Shown here piece by piece: positions 1-63,800 of a DNA stretch of 64,000 nt. Location of the stretch: positions 22,637,501 through 22,701,500 of the forward strand of contig CM020511.1 of NCBI GenBank assembly GCA_009823395.1. The letters run 5' to 3'. The stretch's first letter is position 1. Every line of letters begins with the position of its first letter. This DNA comes from Thamnaconus septentrionalis. Its lineage: Eukaryota > Chordata > Actinopteri > Tetraodontiformes > Monacanthidae. Made by a program: the position numbers and the translations under genes. Under the pieces are notes generated by a model. The model was not told the origin of the DNA, did not search any database, and saw only the letters and a program-made list of their open reading frames with translations.

Positions 1-65
1 AGATTCAACAGAATTTTTAAGGTCATTTTAGTCGTTCCAAACACTTTAAGACCTCGATAAGAATA

Positions 66-125
<60 letters not shown>

Positions 126-233
126 ATATTTTTTCAGCAGTGTCCACAGGTTTGAAACAAGTGTTGTTGTTTTTTTTAACTAACCCCTGACCCTTGACCA
201 CTGAGCTCCTTCCCACCCCCCTCTGACTCCCAG
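1..233. other. Intron sequence with (GATA)n microsatellite
   Basis: This is intronic sequence upstream of the first visible exon. It holds a perfect GATA array at about 69-123 and a T-rich stretch before the splice acceptor. Confidence 0.8.
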
Positions 234-51523
<51,290 letters not shown>

Positions 51524-51801
51524 CGCAACGGCTAACGCTAATGCTAACCCCTTATCCTGACCAACTCCCAACTGGCGGGGGAGAAGAGGTGGAGCCGCTG
51601 CTGTTAGGGGGGATTGGTTTGCAAGAGGGTTAGAACATAAAAAAAGAATTATGCTCTGAGTTTTGTCTGCGATTTTTATTATTTTATTTTTTTGGGGTGG
51701 GGGAGATAAAGTTTTGAATTTGAAAAAGGTCAATGCGCAAACATATTTTCTTCTTTTGTAATTGAATGCAGCTTCTCTGCAGATTTCTCAAGATCTCTGC
51801 T

Positions 51802-51807
51802 AATAAA
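51802..51807 (+). promoter_or_regulatory. Candidate sema7a poly(A) signal
   Basis: An AATAAA hexamer lies about 280 bp after the sema7a stop codon, the first exact match on the + strand 3' of the gene. The 3' end itself cannot be fixed from sequence alone. Confidence 0.5.
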
Positions 51808-51809
51808 CG

Positions 51810-54800
51810 TGTTATTGCCCGAGACGAAAGCTACTCGAAGTCCCTTGCTGTGATTTGGCCTTTCTGATATTTGGACCGGAGCCACAGCTTTGGCGCTTTA
51901 CGAACCTTTCCTTTCTGACGCGTGAAGACAAACATATCATATCAGTGGAAAGGAAAAGAAAAAACAAAAACACCAATACCAGGCTGATTTCTTTTGACCC
52001 TTTCTCAATTTTCTTTCAGTCGATTTGGTTGTGCTTATTTGTGACAATATAAACCTTTTAGAACAGATCAACTCATCCATCTGTCATTCGGCTTCATGGC
52101 ATCTCGTTTGAGTCCGCTGGTAGCTATCGCTAACTAGTAACACTAACTAGTACCGCTAACTAGTACTGCTAATTAGTACTTAAATGAAAATGTCTGGGTA
52201 TTGAGATCTCAAAAAGCCTTAAAACACTTTGGGGACATTCAACTCCTAAGCACAATTTTGCAGCCGCGGTGGAAAAAAATAAATCGCAGATAGAAAGAGG
52301 TTTTGCTGGGATGAGGAGGAGTCAACCTTTACTCTGACAGGAAGTAGGCGAGCCCATTCTCAAGCATCACAGCGTCTCCTCCTCCTCTTCAGACATGGCA
52401 TTTTTTTTCAATCAGACACCATCATGCCTTGTTAGTACATTTTTTTTCTTGTTTTTTTTTTCCCGCCAATTTAAAGCAAAATACTCCCACAGTCAGTATT
52501 CAGAAAAACTTTCTTCATTTTTTGTAGATTGAGCTTTTTTCTTAAAAACAAACAAACAAACAAACATCTTTCTTGATCAAGAACTAGAAAAGCCTTTGCT
52601 AGTCTTTTGCTAATCTGTGATAAATTGTAATTGTTAACTCTTTCTCTGCTCTCACTTGCATTAATTAAAGCTGTGAATAAGGCGTCACATGGCGCTATAC
52701 GTTGCATATGAGGCTCACATTTTGTAGTTCGCCAGGAGGAGCAAGGACAAAAAATCTAAAGGCTCGTCATCGCTGCCAATGTCCACCATAGCTGCCTACG
52801 TTGCGTTTGTGAAACTTTGTCCCCAGTGGTGGCTGGAGTTATTTCATGACCCAGCTAGTATAGAATGCTGATTTACCTCTTTTTCCGCAAAAGGACACAG
52901 GTACATTTTCTTTATTATTTTTTTTAAAGTTCAGGTGAAAGGCTTCAATTACGGTGGAGCCAAGCTGAACAAGTTCAGATCCTCGCTCATAATCCTTTCA
53001 GTCTCTCTGCGACTAACATGTTCATTATTGAATCTGAAAAAAAACAAAAAACAACACAGACAAAAGTAAAGTTGCCAGAATAAGGTGATGTACACGAATC
53101 AGCTGCCCGCTCGATGAATTATGCAGTGGATTAAGAGCTTCTGCAAAGTCCCAGTTGCTAATGTTGCATAAATCTGTCTGTGCTGCGGTGGTGTCACTAC
53201 CAGGCGACTGCACCGGCTGATCATGCACAGAATTAAAGGAATTTGTTTAATCGGGACCGTCGAGGTACGAGACTCCTCCTCTTCGATTCGCTTGCCCGCT
53301 TGGTTTCCTTCGTTCGTCAAACTGTGAACAAAGTTGCCCTCGCCTCCAATGACTCATCCTCACTGATGTATCATCTCTCCAGGTTTTTTTTTTGATTATT
53401 ATTTTTGGTGGGAAACTAATAGATGGACAGACAGCTCTGAGCATTTCACCTGTGAAAAAACTGCGTGCGTGTGTGTTTAGTTATTGTCATGCAAATAAAT
53501 CCCTGTTTGTGGCCAAAGGCGCCGAGCCAAATGAGCCTCCTTCACCATGTTCCTGCTGGACTACAAAGACTTTTTAAAGGTGCATTTCACCTTTAAAACT
53601 GTCTGAGTGTCGTGGTGATAAAACAGCCCTAAGCCGTAAGGACCTGTTAACGGGGGAGGATCTGGAAGGAATCCTCAGTCTGTCTCAGTGCTACACTATT
53701 GTTGTTGGGTTTTTTTTGTTTTGTTTTGTTTTTTGTTTTGTTTTTTATCTACTTTAACTTTTTTTTTCCTTAGTACTGCAGTACTTTGTGTTACACACAG
53801 CCAGACAGAAGGTCTTTGTTGAGTGAGTTTAAGGACATAGACAAAAGTGCAGGAACTTAAAGCCTAAAAATCTTAAAAATCCTTTTACGTTGAACATTAA
53901 ACAGTGCTGTGAAACTGTGTAAATACACGTTACTTACTATTAAACAGTCGAGTGGAGTTGCATAGACAGTTTGTATTTGGACTATTTGGAATGAATGTAA
54001 AGACTTTAACAAACTCACTATCATTTATTTATTCATTTCTGAGGCTTAAATGAGATATTCGCTAAATTGCGAACTCGTGCCGACTCCAGAGCTCCTCCCT
54101 CAACATCCAGATTTGTCCTTTTTTGTTCTGTTGTATCTGTTGACTTTATCAACAACATGCAAATGTCACCGTCAACTTTAACTTTTGACGTCCCGTCTTT
54201 AAAGTCCAGACTTCGGAGTCAGGATCCGTAGCCTTTTTTTCTTCGCAAAAACCAAGGTCCAAGGTAAAAGAAGCTGCAGCTCCTCTGCGATCTGTGACTT
54301 CTAGCATCGGCAGAATAATCCTGAACAATAGCGGTATCAGACATCAGGTTTAGTGGTCAGCTGAGCAGCTTCTGATCCGTTCAACCGATCAGTTCGCCTG
54401 GCTCCTGCCTCTCCAGTCGAAGCCAGTTTTGTTCGGCTGTGTTTTGGGGGTGTGGCTTTTATCCACTACGTAAAGTACTGTCACGTGATGTGTGCCCATG
54501 GTTATGTGTTTTAATATATTCTATTAAATTATATTCTATTATATTATATTTAATTAGATTTAATGCCAAACATTTATTATTCTGAAGATTTAAACAAACA
54601 CAACAAAGAAAAAAAGAAGAAGAAAGACTAATGATTTATATTGGTGCCACGACAGTCTGATGGCATCTTCATCACTTCATGTATTAAAAAAAAAAAAAAA
54701 AAAAATATTTACTGTAGTGAGACAAGCATCCATGTAACAGCTCCATGTTGACATGTGTTTCCCTGGACATGTTCGGTGAAAGTTAATAAACTAGAAGTAT

Positions 54801-55156
54801 AAAGGAAAGCTGCACTGTCTTCATTCCAAGTGACCAATCACTGTGTTTTTGTTTTTCAAAGCGGACGCTAAAGATTTTCATGTGAGTCATTTTAAGAGCC
54901 AAACCAGATTTTATTTTTTTATTTTTTGTCTTTACGATGAAAAACCTACTGAAAAACTGTCAATGCATTTGATTTATTTTAGCCCTTTCATCTGCTCCTC
55001 CACTTTAATCCTATGTAAAGTTCTACTTATTACTTTGGACCTCAAATACAGAAGATTAAGATTCCTGCTTAAAACTGATTTTATTTAAAGTTTAGTTTTT
55101 TAGAGTTATTTAATTACTTACCATCCTGTCCTGTAAATAGTAACCTTTATTCCCAT
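51810..55156. other. Intergenic sequence, no gene seen
   Basis: Past the sema7a 3' end there is AT-rich DNA with poly(T), TTTTG and AACA runs, and a TATTA-rich patch at 54515-54560. No coding or terminal-repeat signal that I can support. Confidence 0.5.
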
Positions 55157-55664
55157 GGGCTTGTTGCACGCAACTAGGACAAGGGATTAAGCCAGGTTAT
55201 TTGAGTTATTTTGGCTCAATCTTTCCGTGATCTGGTTGCACAAAAGTGGGATAGGTGGAAGTGGGATATGTTATGGTATAATTTACCATGCAGATTTATT
55301 CTGTCGAGTGAGCCTGTTCCAAACCAGGCTAAATTTCCGGATCTATTTAATCTCACCCCTTAACTCAGTAAACAATCACAACTAACGGAAACCAATAGTT
55401 ATTCCACTGAACACTACACATTTTTTTTATCACATTCAACTGACCCACTGTCATTATTTCAACATTTGGAATCGTTTAATTTCAATCATTATAGATAAAT
55501 TAGATAATCTAACAATCATTTGATAATTTATCACATAATTTATACTTTCCATGCATCATATGTAAAAATACACATGCCATACAAACATGAATACACATCA
55601 AAGAGTAACATGAGGTTCTTTTATTGAGGTTTTTATTTACACCATCACGCCTCACAAGATGCAA

Positions 55665-55920
55665 ATGGTTAAAAGTTAAAGTTCCAGTGATTGTCACATC
55701 CCAAAGGATGCAAAATTTGTTCTCTGCATTTGACCCATCCCCTTAGGGAGTGGTGTGCACCAACAGTGCCGTGCCCGAGAATCATTGAATGATCTAACCC
55801 CTCAATTCCAACCCCCAATAGTGAGTGCCAAGCAGGGAGGCAATGGGTACCATTTTACAGTCTTTGGTATCACCCATCCGGGGATCAAACCCAGTTTGTT
55901 CTTGTGATACCTTTTTTTTT
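55665..55920 (-). repeat. SINE-like dispersed repeat, copy 2
   Basis: Matches 2604-2783 and extends farther right. On the - strand, ctgggtttgatccccgg resembles a tRNA-type B box, which suggests a tRNA-derived SINE oriented -. No good A box was found. Confidence 0.5.
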
Positions 55921-56329
55921 TCCTCAATTCAGTGTCATTGTGATACCTACTACCTTTAAGAATAGATAATTCAACTGTTCCCTCTACTCACTTTTTATTA
56001 TCATAAATTGTTTTAATATTTTGGAGAAATTGCATTTCAGGGTACATTAAGCACCTCCCTTCTAACTTCATGAATGATGCCAGTGTAATAACTTCCAACC
56101 AATCGCAGCACTAAGGTAGAAGTACAGATAAAAACTTTCACAATTTCAGTACCTAGTGTCATCTCTTTGTAGGCCGAAAGGTGCATACATGAAACAAACA
56201 GACACCATCATAATTCAATAGACCTTGGTTTATTTTAAGATGTGTTATGTTCTTGGAGCTGGGAGAAGAAAGGAGAATGATAATTATTACATTGATGTTA
56301 CAGTCAGCAAAAATCAAACAAAGGGTCAC

Positions 56330-56540
56330 AAACCGATCGAGGACCTCTATTTTGAAATGTTACATCAGAATTTTATGAAATTCAGTGGTGAGGGGGTGAT
56401 GCATTGCCACCCTGAAGTGGAAAGATGGAATTTCCTCAAAACTTTAATCTGAAATCAAGAATATTAAACAGATAAATCTTAATTTTTGGAGGAGCTTTAT
56501 TTTGAAATGATACATCAGAATTTTCTGAAATTCAGTGGGG
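56330..56540. repeat. Local duplication, about 146-bp spacing
   Basis: tattttgaaatgttacatca (about 56348) recurs as tattttgaaatgatacatca (about 56494), followed in both by gaattttMtgaaattcagtgg. Confidence 0.7.
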
Positions 56541-57064
56541 GGTTTCCTTGGGCGGTGTACTACCAGGCACACATGGGAGAATGGATTGACAAGGAATTTT
56601 CCTGAAATATTATTGTGAAACCAAGTATAGAGAAAAGTGATTCTGTAGTTTCTCCATTGTGCTCAGTGATTACCGTAATATCTGGTGTATACAGAGCCCG
56701 CAAAAAGCGAGTGTCTGCTGGCTCAACCGCTTTTGTCGAACTGTTGGTTGGCTTGACTGCAGTTTACGCATTCAGACGGTCTGCGATACTTTGCAATGCT
56801 TTTCTCTCTGTCTTATAAGTAAGGAGTTGCCTTCTTCTTTATTTGTTCTTTTACCTCCTCATCATAAGCCTCCACAAGGAGCCGTGTGTGCGCACTTATC
56901 GAAGATAGGTTTCACTAGGCTTGATAAATCTTGGTGTTGCTCATCCGGGATGGGTTTTTGTGCCTACCTACCTATTAAGCCTAATCACACGTGCTGTGGA
57001 TTGGTTGAACGTGGCTTAGTTACTGATATTGGATGATGGAATCCTACTTTTGTGCAACGAGCCC

Positions 57065-58326
57065 CAGTGGTGTAAATCCACTCGAGCCATTTTCTTTTTT
57101 GTTTGATCAATCGCTCCTTGATTAAGTCATTAAATTTTTTGTCTGCATCATGAAGTCAGACTACTTCCTTTATCCTTTAGTTACGCTGATTTAGCTTACA
57201 GTATAACAACTACTACAGAGACCTTTGTTGAAACCATAAATGACCTTACAGGAGCCTCGTTCCAAACTGGTCTTTGCAACTCCACTTCGACTGCGGTGTT
57301 TCCTGTTTTTCCCCTCCATTTGTTTGCTGTGTGTTGACCCCTTTGATTTGTTTCCCTTTCTTCCCAGCAGCAGCAGCAGCAGCGTAATTATGCATGTCTT
57401 TGCATGCCGAGCCATTAAACGGCCCTTTTTTCTTGCGCGCTCGCTTCAGCGCTTATCTGGAAGTCACACGCAGACCTGTCACCGCCTGGGCGAGGCAGAG
57501 GGGAAACTGGCAATCGTCAATCCACCACTGCACATTCGAAGCGACGGAAAAACCCCCGCCCCCAAAAAAATAAATAAATAAAAAACACGAAACATATTTG
57601 ACAAGAGCAGCTGGAGCCATGGCAACCACTACAGAGAAGCCGTGAATGTCGACCAGCCAATCAGGAAGCTTGCTTCTGCACGCTTTTGAAAGACTAATGA
57701 AAGCGTAGCTTTGAAAAGTTTTAACGACACCAATTGACTCTGCCCTCGAATGGATGTTCCTGGTAACACTTTCCTCCAAAAAGGTGAGACTTGTTGGTCT
57801 GACCTCCAGAATCAGGAGAACGAGGGTTACCATGACAATCCTCCAGTTTTTGCCTTTGCAGTCCTGAAGAAAACATTCAGAGAATGTTTTGACCTTGTGA
57901 CCTTTTCTCCAAAGATCTTATAAAGTCTTCCAACACTTTTTTTTTTTATCATAATATACCCTATTTCTACCTGGACTATTTCACTTTTAAATGATAATTA
58001 TAAAATAAATATGTATTCCAGCTAGAGTTGGTCCCTGAAGCTGGAAATCTCAGGAAAAGGTGGAAAGAAAAACCAACCACTACATCTAAGAGGTAGAGTA
58101 TTACTGCCACAGGCCAACATTTCTGAGCAGCTCACACACAAACACACAAACACAGGAGGAAGTTAAGTCAGTCATCCCAGCGGTGCTGACACAAGCCTGT
58201 TGTGCAAAGTGAAAGCAGCTGAAATGAGAGCAGCGGTCGGAGGTAAGTGGACTCAATTTCAAAGACTTCACTCTTACTTTCCATGCTAACATCCAGTGGC
58301 TGTTGGTTTCAGTATTATTATCATTC
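57065..58326. other. Intergenic sequence, no gene seen
   Basis: It contains a short (CAG)n at 57365-57382 and several open stretches without recognisable domains. Confidence 0.5.
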
Positions 58327-58620
58327 GGGACTGAGCCCCGGCGATAGACCAGCTCTGAAGCAGAGCAGGTCATCGCAAGGCGAAGACCCGTTTGTTCTTC
58401 GTGTGTTTATTATTTGGGACTGAGCCCCGGCGATAGACCAGCTCTGAAGCAGAGCAGGTCATTGCAAGGCGAAGACCCGTTTGTTCTTCGTGTGTTTATA
58501 ATTCGGGACTGAGCCCCGGCGATAGACCAGCTCTGAAGCAGAGCAGGTCATCGCAAGGCGAAGACCCGTTTGTTCTTCGTATGTTTATTCGGGACTGAGC
58601 CCCAGCGCAGACCTGCTCTA
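58327..58620. repeat. 89-bp tandem array, each unit with a hairpin
   Basis: gggactgagccccggcgata starts at 58327, 58416 and 58505, with a diverged fourth at 58591. The spacing is 89, 89 and 86 bp. Each unit holds GACCaGCTCTGaagCAGAGC followed by aGGTC, a near-perfect stem-loop. The fourth unit leads into a 3' sequence (atgagcggcttcgaacccc) with no open frame. It may be the 5' part of a mobile element; the family is not named. Confidence 0.8.
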
Positions 58621-58919
58621 AACAGAGCCAGGGCGAAGACTCGATTGTTTTTCGTCCGTTTCTTCTTATTATTATTATTAATGAGCGGCTTCGAACCCCA
58701 TTTTGACCCCCTTATCATACTCCAAAAGTCAAAAAATCTGGCATGCAGGTAGAAACTGGTGTAGAATTTTATAAAATGAAGAGAAAAAGGCAAAATTCCA
58801 CTCTCCAGCGCCCCCTAGAGGCGCCCACAAATTAGAAATGGCCCTAGCTTCCACTAGGAAGGTCGAAAAAATTGAGATGAGACAAGTGATACCTTGTCAG
58901 CAGTCTACTGCTCATCTCA
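58621..58919. other. Tail of the 89-bp repeat family
   Basis: Continues from the last unit, with gcgccccctagaggcgccca (58808) and ctagcttccactaggaagg (58844), a small inverted pair. No coding region. Confidence 0.4.
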
Positions 58920-60876
58920 CCAGTGAAGTCCGATACATATGTCGAACACAAGTAGAAGAGTGTTGTCACTCCACCAGATGTGATTAAAGCTCTTGAGTCT
59001 GACTTCAATGAAAAGGGTGCAGAAGATGCTTACTTCTCTCAAGATCTCCGCTTCCTATCAATAATGGAGGAGGGACTCAGAATAAAGAAAAATGGACACT
59101 ATGAAATGCCCCTGCCATTCAAAGAAGGCAGGCCGATCTTGCCAGATAATAAGAAATGTGCAGAGCATCGTCTCAAATGTCTGAGAAGAAGATTTGAAAA
59201 AGACAAATGATACCATAAAGACTACGTAGCCTTCATGAGTGAGACAATAGCTCGTGGAGATGCGGTGAAGATTTCAGAAGATGATGTCCAGAATAACCCT
59301 GCTTGGTACATCCCACACCATGGGGTATACCACCCACAGAAACCAGGGAAGATACGTGTCGTGTTCGACTGTTCAGCAGGGTATGAAGGCGTGTCGTTGA
59401 ACAATCATCTACTCACGGGGCCAGAACTAACGAACAATTTGATTGGTGTTCTCTGCCGATTTCGCAAGGGTCCTGTAGCAGTCATGTGTGACATTGAACG
59501 AATGTTACATCAATTTCATGTGAGAAGGGAAGACCAAGACTATTTGAGATTTCTTTGGTGGGATGATGGAGACTTTCAGTCTGAACCATCAGTTTATCGT
59601 ATGACAGTGCACCTGTTTGGGGCCGCCTCATCGCCAGGTTGTGCAAACTATGGTCTCAAGCACATTGCAGCTCAAGGACAAGGTCGTTTCAGCGAAGCAA
59701 GCATCCTTTTCGTTGAAAGGAATTTCTACGTGGATGATGGCCTGACGAGTGTGTCATCAGAGGATGAAGCAATACAGCTGATCGACGAGGCCAGGCAGCT
59801 TTGCAGTGCCGGCAAGCTACACATCCACAAGTTCATTTGCAATCGGCAGAAAGTGTTCGTATCACTTCCCAGAGAGGAGTGTGCAGAAACAGCAAGAGAT
59901 CAAGATCTAGATTTAAGTGAGCCACTGATTGAGAGAGCTCTAGGTGTTATATGGTGTATCACTTCAGATCAGTTTCTCTTTAGAGTAGTTGTGAATGATT
60001 GTCTACTTTCAAGAAGAGGCGTTTTGTCAACAGTGGCATCAATCTACGACCCGCTTGGATGTGTCGCACCTTTTATTTTAGTGGGGAAGCAAATACTCCA
60101 GCAAATGTGCCGAGAGAAGACCGACTGGGATGAACCACTGTCCGGTGATCTCCAGACACAATGGGAATCATGGCTTTTGGACCTCCAGAATCTAGCAGAT
60201 GTTAAAATTCAGAGATGTTACTTTCCAGCAAAGTTTGGTCAAATCCAAAGACAAGAACTCCATCATTTCTCGGACGCGAGTGTAACCGGGTATGGCGAAT
60301 GCACTTACCTTAGAACAGTCAGTACCATGGGACAAATCCACTGTGTTCTAGTCATGGGTAAGGCCAGAGTAGCCCCCATGAAGGTCACTACAATACCGAG
60401 GCTGGAGCTCTCCGCAGCTGTTGTGGCTGTACGCACCAGTGACATGCTTCGGAACGAGCTGGAGCTTGAAGTTGCTGAGGAAATCTTCTGGACAGACTCA
60501 AAGGTTGTCCTTGGATACGTCAACAATGATACCAGAAGATTTCACGTATTTGTTGCAAATCGTATTGAGATGATCAAAGAAAGTACCAGCCCAAGCCAGT
60601 GGAGATATGTGGCCTCTGATGAAAATCCTGCTGACCACACATCGCGGGGTCTTAGGGCGAAGGAGCTAATTGCTTCCAACTGGTTTAAAGGTCCAGACTT
60701 TCTCTGGTGTGATGAGCTTCCTAGTGGAGATATTAAGGAGACAAAGCAGTTGAAGATCCAGAAGTTCGTAAAGCCTTTGTGTGCAAGACTTCAACAACCA
60801 ATGATTCACTGCTTGATGGCTTCCAGTACTTTTCCAGTTGGACGAGATTGGTCCAAGCCTTTGCCAGACTTATGCG
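58920..60876 (+). pseudogene. pol: BEL/Pao pol fragment (RT-RNase H), cut by a LINE
   Basis: On the + strand, one frame runs PPDVIKALESDFNEKGAED to RRRFEKDK, then a TGA at 59208, then YHKDYVAFMSETIARGDAV in the same frame. It continues open for 560 codons. RT has VFDCSAGYEGVSLNNHL, the first catalytic Asp in MCDIERMLHQFHV (residue 86 of the second frame) and YVDD at 165-168. RNase H has FSDASVTGYGE (Asp346), PRLELSA (Glu391) and WTDSKVVLGY (Asp421), ending ENPADHTSRGL. These are hallmark BEL/Pao motifs. Protease is not seen. Integrase is missing because a LINE tail begins at 60877. Confidence 0.88.
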
Positions 60877-63800
60877 ATAATAATAATAATAATAAACTTT
60901 TATTTGTACAGCGCTAAATCACAACCAATGGCGTCTCAAAGCGCTTTATATAATCAGAGAGAACCAACTGGGCCCCCGGAGCAAGCAAGATGCGACAGTG
61001 GCTGGGAAAAAACTCCCCTGTGGGAAGAAACCTAGGGCAGAACCAGACTCCAGAGGGCCATCATCTGCCTATGAGTAGTTGGGGTGAAATACAAAAATAG
61101 AGGAGATACAGAGAAAGAGAGAAAGGAGTAGAGTGAACCAGGACAGAGTGAAAAACAGATACACCAACCAGGCATTCACAAAACGGATACAAACACAAAG
61201 AATAGGAAATAATTCAAGGCTGCTGTCCGTGTGGGCTGTAAGTGTCCATGCTTTGGAAGGCAAGAGCCTATCCCGATGGACAATCTGCCGATAGGACAAG
61301 TCCAGGTCCTAGGCGTGGTGGTGGGACAAGCGATGACACCAAGACCCCCAGGACAGCACAATCCAGCTCCTGGCGCAGTGGTCATCACCTGCCGGGACAC
61401 AGAGACTGCGGCAGTATCATGCATATCGAGCATACTGTACAAAGCATAATGAGAGCTAGTTTGGACAGAGTAGATAGAGTCAAAAGAGTCAAAGATTGAT
61501 TGGGTGAGGAGAGTGATAGAAAGCTCCGCCTGCACAGAGCAACGATCCCTGTAACGGAGCGAAAGATCTCCCTCCACGGCGTAAGCCTATAGCAGCTTAA
61601 CTGACAGTGGATGGAATCTAACTATAAGCTTTAAGAAAAAGGAAAGTCTTAAGTCTACTCCTAAATAAACTAACTGTGTCTGCCCCCCTCACCGAGGCTG
61701 GAAGATGATTCCAAAATAAAGGTGCCAGGAACTGAAACACCTACCTCCTGACCTAACTCTAGACATTTTTGGGGTAACTAAAAGACCTGAATCCTCAGAG
61801 CGAAGGGCTCTTGGAGGATGATAAAGTTCAATTAGTTCCCTAATATAAGAAGGAGCCTGAGAATAAAGAGCTTTGTAAATTAAAACTAGAATCTTAAATT
61901 CAATTCTAAATTTGACAGGCAGCCAATGCAAGGAAGCTAAGATTGGAGTAATATGCTGCCTCCTTCTAGTTCCGGTTAACAATCGTGCCGCAGAGTTTTG
62001 GATTAACTGTAATGTCCTAAGGGACGAATTTGGGCATCCTGCTAGTACCGAGTTCCAGTAATCTAGCCTAGATGTAACAAAAGCATGGATTATTTTTTCA
62101 GCGTCTTTGAAGGACAAAAAACCTCGAATTTTGGCAATGTTTCTTAAGTGGAAGAAAGCTGACCTCCCCACATTCTGTAAATGAGAATTAAAGGTCAGGT
62201 CCTGATCAAAAGTGACTCCAAGGTTCCTCACAGTAGAACTGGGTGTAGAACCAAATAGACCACCCTGTCCATCAAAGGCTCTGTCCCTACTCTCTCGCGA
62301 ACCAAATATAATGACCTCAGTTTTATCGGTATTAAGCAATAAGAAATTCTGTGTCATCCAGGTTCTGACATCACGAAGACAAGATTCCAATTTGGCCAAC
62401 TGATGAGCCTCATTTGCCTTAAAAGACAAGTACAGCTGTGTGTCATCTGCATAGGAATGGAAACTGATGTTATGCTTTCTGATGATGTCACCAAGAGGTG
62501 ACATGTAGATGTTGAAGAGGAGTGGCCCAAGTACAGATCCTTGCGGGACACCATGACAAACCCTCCTACGTTCCGATGAATGATTATGAACATGAACAAA
62601 CTGAAAGCGGTCAGACAAGTAAGATCCAAACCAGTCCAAGGCGCGATCCTTGATGCCAATAGAATTTTCTAATCTCCTAAGAAGAATGCTGTGGTCAACT
62701 GTATCAAATGCTGCACTGAGATCTAGGAGGACCAGAACAGAGAGAAGACCTCGGTCAGATGCACACAAGAGATCATTACTTACCTTAAGCAATGCAGTTT
62801 CAGTGCTATGTCCAACTCTGAAGCCTGACTGAAAAACCTCAAATAGATTGCTGTCGTTCAAGAAGTCCACAAGCTGCCTAGCAACAACTTTTTCTAAGAT
62901 CTTAGAGAGAAACGGAAGGTTCGAAATTGGCCTATAATTTGAAAGCACACTCAAGTCCAAATTGGGTTTCTTGATCAGAGGCTTGATTACAGCCACTTTG
63001 AAGGCATGAGGGACAAAACCTGTTGATAGAGAATGATTGATTATTCTAAGAATGACACAATGAAGCAATGGTGAAACCTCCTTGAGAAGCCTGGTTGGAA
63101 TTGGGTCCAAAAGACTCGTGGTTGGCTTAGCAGAGGAGACAAGAGAATCAAGTTCAGAGAGTCCAACTTGCCGAAAACTCCCGAAATAAACACTGGGGTT
63201 GCCATGTTGAGAAAGATCTGCCATGTGACCAGCGGAAGACAAAGAAGACAAAGAATTCCCAATCTCAGTTCTAATATCTTCTACTTTTTGCTGGAAGAAA
63301 TTCAAGAAATCGTTGCTTGACAGGCCAATAGGGACGCATGGCTCAACACAATGATGGCTCCTCGTCAGCTTAGCAACTGTACTAAATAAAAACTTTGGAT
63401 TGTTCTTGTTGGAGTCAATAAGAGCAAAATAGTAGGAAGTTCTACTGATACGCAGGGCCTTTTTATAGGACCTAAAGCAATCCTGCCAAGTCTTGAAGGA
63501 TGAAGCTGTTTTTGACGAACGCCAAGTTCTCTCAAGCCTTCGCAAATTTTGTTTTAATTTGCGAGTAGAGGAAGTAAACCAAGGGGCTGATCGATCCTGC
63601 CTTTTCATTCTTACCTTATAAGGGGCAAGATCATCCAATGTTGATTTCAGAAAACCAGAAAAACGATCTGTCAAGGAGTCAAGATCAAGATCAGTCAAGT
63701 GGGTGGGGGGAGAGTCCGGAAGCATGTCCAGAGGTACAAGAGCATCAAGCAGATCAGGAAGCCTCTCTTTAAATTCAGCAACAACAGAGTCCGAAATGTT

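Larger units (their letters stand above)
55157..57064. mobile_element. DNA transposon with GGGCTYGTTGCAC ends (Harbinger-like)
   Basis: The left end is GGGCTTGTTGCACGCAACTA and the complement of the right end is GGGCTCGTTGCACAAAAGTA. They match at 16 of 20 positions, 1908 bp apart. No transposase frame was recognised between them. Such ends occur in PIF/Harbinger-type elements, but the flanks show no clear 3-bp duplication, so the class is tentative. A SINE-like repeat is nested inside. Confidence 0.5.

Noticed and set aside
55870..55920. tRNA gene suggested by a B-box-like motif
   Set aside because: There is no A box at the right spacing and no cloverleaf. The sequence belongs to a dispersed SINE-like repeat with a second copy at 2.6 kb.
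57240..57581. Open frame of 113 codons with a hydrophobic start
   Set aside because: No family resemblance, a (CAG)n-derived Ser run, and no supporting signals.
58327..58620. CRISPR-like array of regular repeats
   Set aside because: The whole 89-bp unit is repeated, with no variable spacers, and the surrounding DNA is from a vertebrate.
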